From Chryseobacterium sp. Bi04 (GTDB lineage: Bacteria > Bacteroidota > Bacteroidia > Flavobacteriales > Weeksellaceae): a stretch of DNA of 64,000 bases. The stretch spans positions 19,850 through 83,849 of the forward strand of contig NZ_CAKKLP010000018.1 of assembly GCF_918698085.1 (NCBI RefSeq), read 5' to 3'. The number at the start of each line of letters is the position of its first letter. Position 1 is the stretch's first letter. The position numbers were made by a program, and so were the translations under genes. Under the pieces are notes generated by a model. That model did not search any database. It was given only the letters and a program-made list of their open reading frames with translations, and was not told the DNA's origin. Positions 45,332 to 53,528 of this stretch are shown here, one piece after another.

Positions 45332-45796
45332 TTATTTGAAAACAAGAACACTGTAAGGGCCATTCTGATTTTCTTTAGGTAAAATAAACCTGATGTGCTG
45401 TTTTCCTTTCTGGTAATCAACATAAGGCTCTTTTGTAATAATTTCCCCTTTTCCAGTCTCTTTATAACCAGCATTTAATACAGCTGAAAGATACTTATGA
45501 TAATCTCTCTGTTCCGGAAATTCACACTCTATTCTGTCCTGGGATTTATCTTTAGTGTAGACAAATTTTCCAATTTTAAATGTATGATCAGGACTTTCAT
45601 ATTCGTTCAGGGTGAAATCTGCACTTTCTGTTTTGTCATTAAAGCTGAAATTAATCTTCTTCATTTCATTTTTAAATTCAGACATACCAAGCTTATTGAA
45701 TTCTGCAATTTTTTCTAATGTAAATGCCTGAGCTGATACCTGAATACCTAATACGATAAAAAACAGCAATGTTAATAGAGATAGAGTTTTTTTCAT
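45332..45796 (-). CDS. Secreted protein of unknown function
   Basis: A 154-residue protein with a signal peptide (MKKTLSLLTLLFFIVLGIQVSAQA) and a mature domain of about 130 residues of mixed alpha/beta type. It includes FTLEKIAEFNKLGMSEFKNEM and YHKYLSAVLNAGYKETGKGE and ends in two likely beta strands. No family is recognised. It is transcribed alone. Confidence 0.65.
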   Translation of the reverse strand: MKKTLSLLTLLFFIVLGIQVSAQAFTLEKIAEFNKLGMSEFKNEMKKINFSFNDKTESADFTLNEYESPDHTFKIGKFVYTKDKSQDRIECEFPEQRDYHKYLSAVLNAGYKETGKGEIITKEPYVDYQKGKQHIRFILPKENQNGPYSVLVFK

Positions 45797-45878
45797 TGTA
45801 CAATTTTTAATTTAACAAATATAGCAATATGATATATATAATTTATTTAATTTTATAAGTAAACATAAAAATAGTATT

Positions 45879-46163
45879 TTATTCATCATTCCTTCTTCCG
45901 TCCCAAACTGAAAGAATAATTAATTCAGTATCTGAAAACTCATAGAATATAATGTAGTCTTTGACTATTTTTACTCTTACATTTTCAACATCTGTTTTCC
46001 TGCCTATTCCAGGATGTTCTGCTAATAATCCAACATTATAAAGAATCAACTTGTTGAGCTTTACACTAAAAGTTTTGGATTTATTCCTGAAAAGCCAATA
46101 TTCAAGAATATCTTTTCTTTCCCTATTCGCTTTAATTGTCCAGATTACTTTTCTTTTAGCCAT
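45879..46163 (-). CDS. RelE/ParE family toxin
   Basis: A 94-residue protein of the ParE/RelE fold: WTIKANRERKDILEYWLFRNKS for the first strand and helices, LLAEHPGIGRKTDVENVRVKIVKDYIIFYEF for the central sheet and LIILSVWDGRRNDE for the last strand. The HPGIGR turn and the final WDGRR are typical of ParE-type toxins that block gyrase or, in RelE relatives, cut mRNA. It overlaps the antitoxin gene by 19 bases, the usual second position in the operon. Confidence 0.85.
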   Translation of the reverse strand: MAKRKVIWTIKANRERKDILEYWLFRNKSKTFSVKLNKLILYNVGLLAEHPGIGRKTDVENVRVKIVKDYIIFYEFSDTELIILSVWDGRRNDE

Positions 46164-46381
46164 TCTTCTATATCCTGGTTGGCTTCGTCTTCAGCAAGAT
46201 ATGCTTTCTTTTTATACTCCTCTCTTCCTTCAGCGATCCTTTCTTTTTGAGAGTCAGTAAGAGTATATTCGTTTTGATCCAATTCAAAATCTAAAAGTTT
46301 CTGAATTTCTTCAACAATCCTGGCTTCTTTTAATTGTGTGATCCGATTAATTAAATCAAGTTTTAAATCTGATGTGCTCAT
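46145..46381 (-). CDS. Antitoxin of the ParE/RelE-type module
   Basis: A 78-residue acidic, helical protein. Its N-terminal half (DLKLDLINRITQLKEARIVEEIQKLLDF) fits the helical antitoxins found with ParE toxins in Bacteroidota. The C-terminal region (KERIAEGREEYKKKAYLAEDEANQDIEEWL) would wrap around the toxin. It is the first gene of the pair. A promoter and an inverted repeat over its -7 region fit autoregulation. Confidence 0.8.
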   Translation of the reverse strand: MSTSDLKLDLINRITQLKEARIVEEIQKLLDFELDQNEYTLTDSQKERIAEGREEYKKKAYLAEDEANQDIEEWLKEK

Positions 46382-46385
46382 CTTG

Positions 46386-46431
46386 TTTGAATTTCATTCA
46401 AATTTAAAAATTTTATTTAGATAATTTTCAA
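46386..46431 (-). promoter_or_regulatory. Promoter and operator-like palindrome of the toxin-antitoxin pair
   Basis: On the minus strand: -33 TTG (46431-46429), exact -7 box TAAATTTG (46406-46399), spacer 22. The perfect palindrome TTTGAAT-N3-ATTCAAA (46386-46402) overlaps the -7 box and start site, where an antitoxin repressor would bind. Confidence 0.6.
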
Positions 46432-46550
46432 TGTAATCAGGGTTTTACACCTTTATTTAACAGGTTATGAAAATTCATCCTGTTATTTAACAATTCTGAT
46501 AAAATCTTTATTGAAATTCAAACGTAAAGTTAAATACTATATTATACATT

Positions 46551-48266
46551 TTAAGAAACAGGCAGCCTGAAATAAAATGTGCTTCCATGATTAGGGGAAC
46601 TGCTTACTCCAATTTCTCCATCCTGTTTCTCAATAAAATTCTTTGAAATAGCCAAGCCGAGGCCTGTTCCGTTCTGGTGCTCGCCAGGAACCTGAAAATA
46701 CCGGTCAAAGATCTGACGGTGGTACTTTTCATCTATACCACTTCCCGTATCTGTAATACTGAACTGAATAAATGAATCTATTTTTTCCACCAAAATCTTT
46801 ATATTTTCATCCTGAAAAGAGTGTTTCACAGCATTGGTAAGAAAGTTATTCATCACCCAAACCGTCTTATCAAAATCTGCAGCAACAAAATCTGTGTCTT
46901 CCAGAAGATATTCCATATTCACTGAGATATTTTTCTGTTCTGCCAGTTTTTCTACATTTTTCACCGCCGACTGTACAATCTCTTTAGGGGAGCATTTTTC
47001 AATTGTCAAACGGATATTTCCAGATTCTACCTGTGAAAGATTAAGCAGTTCACCGGTAATATCCAGCAAGCGCTGCCCATCTTCATTGATACTTTTCAGT
47101 AGTTCTTTCTGCTGGTCATTCAGTTCACCGAATTTCTGATTTCCCAGTAACTGTACGCCCATTTTTATGGCAGAAATAGGAGTTTTCAGTTCATGAGAAA
47201 TGGTAGCTATAAAATTTGTTTTGGCAAAATCCAGTTCTTTAAAAGGGGTAATATTTCTCAGTAAAATAACCTTTCCGATATATTTTTTCTCCTTTTCCCC
47301 GGTTTTCACAATATTGATAGGAACAATATCCTGTTCAAAATAGTTCTCTTTATTATCGCGGACGATCTTCATAGGTTCTTTTACCGGATGGTCAATATTT
47401 TTCAGCAACTCCCGGATCAGATCATTGTTTACAGCAACTTCATGAGCTGTTTTGCCTATAATATCGTCTTTGTTCAGGTTGGTAATTTTCAACGCTTCGT
47501 CATTAATCATATAGATAAAATGGTTTTCATCCAGTCCAATCACGGCATCATGCATATTGTTTACCAGTGTTTCAATCCTCTTCTTATCCATGAGCTGTTT
47601 AGAAAGTGTACTGCTTTCATACTCCTGAAGCTTTTCAGCCATGGTGTTGAATGATTCTGCCAGGCTGTTGAATTCTTCACTTCCTTTAAAATGTACCCTT
47701 TCATTATAATTTTTATCAGCAATCTGCCTGATACTGAATGTCAGCTGATTAATAGGTTCTGCAATGGTTTGCGGTAAATTAAAAAGTAAAATAAAGGCTA
47801 TCAGAAAGCATACCGTTCCCAAGCTAACAATCCAGAAAGTAGCATTACCGGCAGTGATGATAGCAATATCGCTTTTCCTTTCAATACCTTTCATATTTAA
47901 AGACATAATCTTGGCGAGATCTTCCCGGATCAGCTTTTCTTTACTGTATGAAGGTTCTTTCAGGTAACTGTTAAAATGCAAATTCAGATTCTGAGTAGCT
48001 TCTTTTTCTCCGAATTCCGTGAGGTTTTTTTCCTGTAACTGATTGTTTTTCTGAAAATCTGCAATGGCCACCGCACTGTCGCTGCTTATATGATCCAAAG
48101 CCAGGAGCATATTCTTAGAAAACTCCAGGCTGTTATAGTTGGCTGTAAGGATTTTCTCAGTATCAGTTTTCAGTTTATTGATATACACAGACCCTATCAC
48201 TGAAAGCAGAACGATCAGAAAAAATAAAAGGCCTACGCCTAAGGTAAGTTTGGTTTTAAGTTTCAT
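46551..48266 (-). CDS. Sensor histidine kinase of the kdp locus (separate KdpD-type kinase)
   Basis: A 571-residue membrane kinase. TM1 spans about 7-28 and TM2 about 143-163 around a periplasmic sensor of about 110 residues. A HAMP segment, a PAS domain (about 230-345), HisKA with phospho-acceptor H358 (ISHELKTPISAI) and HATPase with NFLTNAVKHS and GTGLGLAISK follow. It starts 8 bases after the kdpD-N gene. Together the two replace the single-chain KdpD of E. coli; this protein carries the kinase part but has its own periplasmic sensor. Its partner is probably the NtrC-type regulator at 55.7-57 kb. Confidence 0.85.
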   Translation of the reverse strand: MKLKTKLTLGVGLLFFLIVLLSVIGSVYINKLKTDTEKILTANYNSLEFSKNMLLALDHISSDSAVAIADFQKNNQLQEKNLTEFGEKEATQNLNLHFNSYLKEPSYSKEKLIREDLAKIMSLNMKGIERKSDIAIITAGNATFWIVSLGTVCFLIAFILLFNLPQTIAEPINQLTFSIRQIADKNYNERVHFKGSEEFNSLAESFNTMAEKLQEYESSTLSKQLMDKKRIETLVNNMHDAVIGLDENHFIYMINDEALKITNLNKDDIIGKTAHEVAVNNDLIRELLKNIDHPVKEPMKIVRDNKENYFEQDIVPINIVKTGEKEKKYIGKVILLRNITPFKELDFAKTNFIATISHELKTPISAIKMGVQLLGNQKFGELNDQQKELLKSINEDGQRLLDITGELLNLSQVESGNIRLTIEKCSPKEIVQSAVKNVEKLAEQKNISVNMEYLLEDTDFVAADFDKTVWVMNNFLTNAVKHSFQDENIKILVEKIDSFIQFSITDTGSGIDEKYHRQIFDRYFQVPGEHQNGTGLGLAISKNFIEKQDGEIGVSSSPNHGSTFYFRLPVS

Positions 48267-48274
48267 TACTTTTT

Positions 48275-49384
48275 TTAAGATAAAATAATAATATCTATTT
48301 TCCTTTCATTCAATCTGTTCATCAGGGTATAGATCCAGCTATATCCCAACAGGCGCTGCCAAAATCTGGCGTGAGGCTTTCCGATACAGACTGTTGTTAT
48401 ATTATGGGCAATTACATACTCCAGAATTCCATTATGAACGCTGCCTTCTTTGATCCTGACTACTTTCGCTCCCAATTCCTGTGCTAAATTAAAATTATTA
48501 ATCAAATACCGCTGTTTATCCAGTGCTATTTTTTCGGGATTTTCTGAGGGCTTCTGAATATATAAGACCGTCCACGGACTATTATAATAGCTCGCCAGTC
48601 TGGCTGTTTTCCTAATGATTGTTTTGGCAATTTTTTCATTACTGCTGATACAGGCCAGAAATTTTATCGGTTTAAAATTCTCAGTCTTTATTTCAGTTTC
48701 TACTTTTCGTTCAACATGAGTGGCCACTTCCTTTAAAGCCAGTTCACGAAGCTGTAAAATATGTCCGCTCTGAAAGAAATTATTCAAGGCGGTCTGAATT
48801 TTTTCCTTTTTATAGATCTTCCCTTCTTTCAGCCGGGTCAGTAATTCATCAGCGGTAAGGTCTATGTTTACCACTTCATCTGCAATAGCAAGAATTTTAT
48901 CCGGTACGCGCTCTGTAACTTCAACTCCTGTGATTACTTTTACTTCTTCATTCAGACTTTCAATATGTTGAATATTCATGGCACTGATCACGTTGATCCC
49001 GTTATCCAAAATCTCAAGGACATCCTGCCATCTCTTTTTATTTTTGGATCCTTCTACATTCGTATGAGCTAATTCATCCACCAAAACAACTTCAGGATGT
49101 TCATTGATAATAGCCTGAACATCCATCTCTTCAAGGTTTTTACCTTTATAAAAAACTGATTTTCTTGCAATTTCCGGGAGCCCTTCCACCAAAGCCACAG
49201 TTTCTTCCCGGCCATGCGTTTCTATATAGCCGATCTTTACATCAATGCCGTTCCGTAAAAGGGACTGAGCTTCCTGAAGCATCCGGAAAGTTTTTCCTAC
49301 CCCTGCACTCATCCCTATATAGATCTTGAATTTTCCTTTTCTGGATTTCTGGATCAGTTCTAAAAAATGTTTTGCTGATGACAT
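48275..49384 (-). CDS. kdpD: KdpD N-terminal sensor protein with universal stress domain
   Basis: A 369-residue cytoplasmic protein equal to the N-terminal part of KdpD. Residues 20-220 form the KdpD domain with Walker A GMSAGVGKT (24-32) and Walker B VVLVDELAHTN (D103). Residues about 235-369 form a universal stress protein-like domain ending in DIIILS. It has no membrane helices and no kinase domain. In E. coli this region senses potassium and nucleotide state. Here it must signal to the separate kinase encoded right after it. Confidence 0.85.
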   Translation of the reverse strand: MSSAKHFLELIQKSRKGKFKIYIGMSAGVGKTFRMLQEAQSLLRNGIDVKIGYIETHGREETVALVEGLPEIARKSVFYKGKNLEEMDVQAIINEHPEVVLVDELAHTNVEGSKNKKRWQDVLEILDNGINVISAMNIQHIESLNEEVKVITGVEVTERVPDKILAIADEVVNIDLTADELLTRLKEGKIYKKEKIQTALNNFFQSGHILQLRELALKEVATHVERKVETEIKTENFKPIKFLACISSNEKIAKTIIRKTARLASYYNSPWTVLYIQKPSENPEKIALDKQRYLINNFNLAQELGAKVVRIKEGSVHNGILEYVIAHNITTVCIGKPHARFWQRLLGYSWIYTLMNRLNERKIDIIILS

Positions 49385-49427
49385 TGATTCCTGCTTTTAC
49401 AGTATTAAGTTATTATAATTTTTATTG

Positions 49428-49617
49428 AACTACAAAAGGGACAAAAACTTTCCTGTATTTTAACACAATTTTGTCATTCTGAAGAAATCCAGCCTCTTAA
49501 TTTCAAAGGATAAAGATCATATTATGATTGATTACTTTTATTTACCTTGTCTGGAGTCCTGCGGAATGACAAATTGAATGGATAAAATTTCCAAAAACTT
49601 TTGTCCTTTTTGTAGTT
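49428..49617. repeat. Nested inverted-repeat element within the kdp operon
   Basis: Outer arms AACTACAAAA..GGACAAAA type (49428-49447 with 49598-49617, 18 of 20 matching) enclose inner arms beginning AATTTTGTCATTC (49467-49488) and ending GAATGACAAATT (about 49554-49575). The inner arms agree over a longer imperfect stretch, GTCATTC to TCCAG. The 190-bp element could fold into one large hairpin. It separates the porin gene from kdpD-N and contains no ORF. Confidence 0.7.
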
Positions 49618-49640
49618 ATTTCGTTTTTACCATCAAACTT

Positions 49641-50726
49641 CTAAAACCAGGCTGCCAAACTTGTTGTCACAAAGAAATTTCCCTGCTTCATTTCGCCATT
49701 TTTTACAAAAACAGCATCTTTAGAGGTAAATCCTCTGGCCTCGGTACGGAAAATCACGTTTTTTAAGATCGCATAATCTACATTCAGTGAATATCCAAAA
49801 GTCTGAAATCCATTAGGAGTTCCCGAATTAATAATCACTCCTTTTTTATCATTATAATATTCAAATCTTCCGGCTAGGGTCCATTTTTGATCTAATTGAT
49901 ATTTCATCTGTACATTCGGGCTGTACCAGATATTATATTGCTCACTTCCTTTGGATTTCTGCTCTGCTCCGATATCAAACCCCAGTAATGCTGAAAATTG
50001 ATCCGTCAGCTGAAAGCTTCCAAACAAATCGTGGAAATACCGCATTCTTTTTTCTTCTTTTGCCTTATCATTTCCAATGAATGAACTGCTGTTCAGTGTA
50101 ATCTTATCATTAGGTTTGTAAGTTACCTGATGTCCAAAAGAAATACTCTGATTTCCCTCTGCTTTTGCAATGCGCTGCCATCCATTCAGTACCAATCCGC
50201 TTAAAAACCATTTTCCATTATCTGAAGTATAGGAAAGCTTGGCTCCGGTCTCAAAATAAGGAGAGTTCTCTGCTGCAAGGCTTCTTGTCAAATTGATATT
50301 ATCCTTTCCTATGGCACTTTCCCAACCGATATGAGAAGGCATAATCCCCGCATCAATCCATAGATTTTTATTCTTTGATATTTTGATCCCGATATTCGCT
50401 TCATTTACATAGCGTAAGGCTTCCTGTTCGGCTGCCATATTATCCTGAGCATAGGTTCCTGCCATTAAAGCTACATTGGCACGAAGATTCTCACTTTGAT
50501 AATTGGCTTTTACGAGACCCAGATTCAGGTTTACTTCATTATGCCTGTTGTATGAATATAAAAAGTTTTGACGAAGATGATTACCCGGTTCATTAGCATC
50601 GTAGGTGTAGAAAAGCTCTGCATAGGCAGAAAAGGTAACTTTATTTCCTATTTTTAATGAATCCGAAGATTGTGCTTTGGGAAAGAAAACACCCAACAGC
50701 ATTCCTATAACAATATATTTTTTCAC
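49641..50726 (-). CDS. Outer membrane beta-barrel porin in the kdp operon
   Basis: A 361-residue protein with a signal peptide (MKKYIVIGMLLGVFFPKAQS). Alternating-residue beta strands run throughout, ending with an aromatic-terminated strand (NFFVTTSLAAWF). It resembles the putative OmpL-like porin-2 family (BBP2). It begins 11 bases after kdpC in the same direction and so belongs to the potassium operon. Its likely role is to let potassium cross the outer membrane when it is scarce; this is inference from context. Confidence 0.75.
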   Translation of the reverse strand: MKKYIVIGMLLGVFFPKAQSSDSLKIGNKVTFSAYAELFYTYDANEPGNHLRQNFLYSYNRHNEVNLNLGLVKANYQSENLRANVALMAGTYAQDNMAAEQEALRYVNEANIGIKISKNKNLWIDAGIMPSHIGWESAIGKDNINLTRSLAAENSPYFETGAKLSYTSDNGKWFLSGLVLNGWQRIAKAEGNQSISFGHQVTYKPNDKITLNSSSFIGNDKAKEEKRMRYFHDLFGSFQLTDQFSALLGFDIGAEQKSKGSEQYNIWYSPNVQMKYQLDQKWTLAGRFEYYNDKKGVIINSGTPNGFQTFGYSLNVDYAILKNVIFRTEARGFTSKDAVFVKNGEMKQGNFFVTTSLAAWF

Positions 50727-50737
50727 GTTATTTCTAA

Positions 50738-51295
50738 TTATTTTAATTGATCTAAAGCAATATTCAGCTTTAATACATTTACTTTTGAGGGTCCGAAAAG
50801 CCCTAAGAATGGACCTTCAGTCTGGTTTTTAATTAAATCTTTCACCTTCTCTTCTGAAAGATTTCTTAGTTTAGCTATTCTTTTTGCCTGGTATAAAGCA
50901 CCTTCCGGCGAGATGTCAGGATCTAATCCGCTTCCGCTGGCTGTTGCCAGTTCTACAGGAACTTTAGCATTTTTCATTTCCGGATTATCTAGTTTTAAGG
51001 TATCAATTCTCTTCTGTACCGTTTCCAGATATTCTTCATTGCTGGGACCTTTATTGCTTCCTCCACTTCCTGCGGCATTATAGTTGACACTGGATGGGCG
51101 CCCTTGAAAATATTGACCAGATTTAAATTCCTGGCCGATATTTACATAGAATTTCTGTCCTTTATAGGTAATAATCTCCGCATTTCCCTGTGCAGGTAAT
51201 ATTTTTGAACCTCCGTAGACAATTACCAAATAGATTCCTACCACAGCCAGCATTACAAGAGTCAGCCTGAATGCTGAAATAATATGATTTTTCAT
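50738..51295 (-). CDS. kdpC: Potassium-transporting ATPase subunit C
   Basis: A 185-residue protein with one N-terminal membrane helix (about 9-28). The KdpC signatures are GRPSSVNYNAAGSGGSNKGPSN and VPVELATASGSGLDPDISPEGALYQAKRIA. KdpC stabilises the KdpFABC complex next to KdpB and may help ATP binding. It is 10 bases downstream of kdpB. Confidence 0.95.
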   Translation of the reverse strand: MKNHIISAFRLTLVMLAVVGIYLVIVYGGSKILPAQGNAEIITYKGQKFYVNIGQEFKSGQYFQGRPSSVNYNAAGSGGSNKGPSNEEYLETVQKRIDTLKLDNPEMKNAKVPVELATASGSGLDPDISPEGALYQAKRIAKLRNLSEEKVKDLIKNQTEGPFLGLFGPSKVNVLKLNIALDQLK

Positions 51296-51305
51296 TTTTT
51301 AAATT

Positions 51306-53345
51306 TTAATAGAATAAACTGATCAGTACATCAATGATTTTGATTCCAATAAACGGAACAATGACACCACCTAACCCATAGATCAAAAGATTTCTTCTTA
51401 ATAAGGCACTTGCTCCAATAGGTTTGTAAGCTACTCCTTTTAATGCTAACGGAATAAGGAAAGGAATGATCACAGCATTGAAAATGACAGCTGATAAAAT
51501 AGCTGTTTCCGGGCTATGAAGATTCATGATATTCAATTTTTGCAGTGAAGGGATAAATGTGATAAATAAGGCCGGAATAATGGCAAAGTATTTCGCAACG
51601 TCGTTAGCAATACTGAAGGTTGTCAGTGTTCCTCGGGTCATCAAAAGCTGTTTTCCAATCTCTACAATTTCAATCAGTTTTGTGGGATCGTTATCGAGGT
51701 CTACCATATTACCGGCTTCTTTTGCAGCCTGGGTACCACTGTTCATGGCCACCCCTACATCTGCCTGGGCTAATGCCGGAGCGTCATTTGTTCCGTCTCC
51801 CATCATGGCTACCAGCTTACCTTCCTGCTGCTCTTTTTTGATATAGTTCATTTTATCTTCAGGCTTGGCTTCGGCAATAAAGTCATCTACACCGGCTTTT
51901 TCTGCGATAAATTTTGCGGTTAAAGGATTGTCTCCGGTTACCATTACCGTTTTTACTCCCATTTTTCGCAACCGTTGGAAACGCTCCTGAATTCCGGTTT
52001 TAATGATATCCTGAAGTTCAATCACACCCCATACTTTTTCATTGATTGCTACTACTAAGGGAGTTCCTCCGTTTTCAGCAATTTTGGTAACAGCATCCTG
52101 TGTTTCCTGTGGGAAGATATTCCCGGCTTTTTCAGTCAGTTTTTTTATAGTGTCATAAGCTCCTTTTCTGATCCTTGTATCTTCAAAATCAATTCCTGAA
52201 GTTCTTGTTTCAGCCGTAAAATCAATATAAGAAGGATTAGGAACCAGTAAATCTTCTGATTTTAAATCGCTTAATTCAATAATAGACTTTCCTTCCGGTG
52301 TTTCATCTGCTACAGAACTCAGTGCAGAAGCTTTAATAAAGTCTTCCAGCTTAATTCCGTTTGACGGATGGAAATGGGTTGCTTTACGGTTTCCAATAGT
52401 GATTGTTCCTGTTTTATCAAGCAACAGAACATCAATATCACCTGCTGTTTCCACCGCCTTACCACTCTTAGTGATGACATTGGCCCTCAAAGCTCTGTCC
52501 ATCCCGGCAATTCCAATGGCAGAAAGCAGTCCTCCGATGGTTGTCGGAATAAGGCAAACAAAAAGAGAAATAAATGCTGCTATTGTTATCGGCGTCTGTG
52601 CATAGTCTGCAAAAGGCTTTAACGTGAGGGTAACAATAATAAATGTGAGGGTAAACCCGGCTAAAAGTATGGTTAATGCGATTTCGTTAGGTGTTTTTTG
52701 TCTTGAAGCCCCTTCTACAAGAGCAATCATCTTATCCAAAAATGATTCTCCCGGTTTTGTGGTTACTTTTACCTTTATCCTGTCTGAGAGTACTTTTGTT
52801 CCACCTGTTACAGAACTTTTATCTCCGCCGGCTTCACGGATTACCGGAGCACTTTCACCGGTAATTGCAGATTCATCAATGGTTGCCAATCCTTCGATGA
52901 TCTCTCCGTCCATTGGAATCTGATCTCCTGTTTCACAAAGGAAAATATCACCTAATTTCATTTCAGCAGACATTTTCAATGTGGTATCCACCTGAAATCC
53001 GGGTTTATTATCAACCACTAATTTAGCAGGTGTTTCTTCACGGGTTTTTCTAAGTGTATCAGCTTGTGCTTTTCCCCTGGCTTCTGCAATTGCTTCTGCA
53101 AAATTGGCGAACAGAACGGTGAAAAATAATATTATAAAAACTAAAAAGTTATAAGAGAAGCTTCCCTGTGATGTATCGCCAGTCAGGCTAAACATGCTTA
53201 CGATAAACATGACAACGGTTCCGATTTCCACCAGAAACATGACCGGATTTTTAAACATAATTTTCGGATTCAGCTTTACGAAAGACTGTTTAATCGCCTC
53301 GTTAACCAAATCTCTTTGAAACAATGTTTGTGATTGATTTTTCAT
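51306..53345 (-). CDS. kdpB: Potassium-transporting P-type ATPase subunit B
   Basis: A 679-residue P-type ATPase of normal length. Key motifs are ITGESAPV (actuator domain), LLLDKTGTIT with the phosphorylated Asp, the nucleotide-binding region and MMGDGTNDAPALAQADVGVAM. It energises K+ uptake through KdpA. It lies 183 bases after kdpA; that gap shows no ORF, and no terminator, so the unit is probably continuous. Confidence 0.97.
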   Translation of the reverse strand: MKNQSQTLFQRDLVNEAIKQSFVKLNPKIMFKNPVMFLVEIGTVVMFIVSMFSLTGDTSQGSFSYNFLVFIILFFTVLFANFAEAIAEARGKAQADTLRKTREETPAKLVVDNKPGFQVDTTLKMSAEMKLGDIFLCETGDQIPMDGEIIEGLATIDESAITGESAPVIREAGGDKSSVTGGTKVLSDRIKVKVTTKPGESFLDKMIALVEGASRQKTPNEIALTILLAGFTLTFIIVTLTLKPFADYAQTPITIAAFISLFVCLIPTTIGGLLSAIGIAGMDRALRANVITKSGKAVETAGDIDVLLLDKTGTITIGNRKATHFHPSNGIKLEDFIKASALSSVADETPEGKSIIELSDLKSEDLLVPNPSYIDFTAETRTSGIDFEDTRIRKGAYDTIKKLTEKAGNIFPQETQDAVTKIAENGGTPLVVAINEKVWGVIELQDIIKTGIQERFQRLRKMGVKTVMVTGDNPLTAKFIAEKAGVDDFIAEAKPEDKMNYIKKEQQEGKLVAMMGDGTNDAPALAQADVGVAMNSGTQAAKEAGNMVDLDNDPTKLIEIVEIGKQLLMTRGTLTTFSIANDVAKYFAIIPALFITFIPSLQKLNIMNLHSPETAILSAVIFNAVIIPFLIPLALKGVAYKPIGASALLRRNLLIYGLGGVIVPFIGIKIIDVLISLFY

Positions 53346-53528
53346 TTTTTTGAAAGAATTTTATATCATTATAAATCAATACTAACCATCAAGGGCAGCT
53401 AAAACTGTAAGGAAGAAAATGGATAATATTATGTGATGAACGTTTCAGTAAGTTTTTAGACTAACTCCCTCAAACGCTTCAGCTTCCTTAATGGCAGAAT
53501 ATTGATTTTAATTTTTAATGTTCATATT

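Noticed and set aside
53346..53528. Small gene between kdpA and kdpB
   Set aside because: All ATG-started frames close within a few codons on the coding strand.
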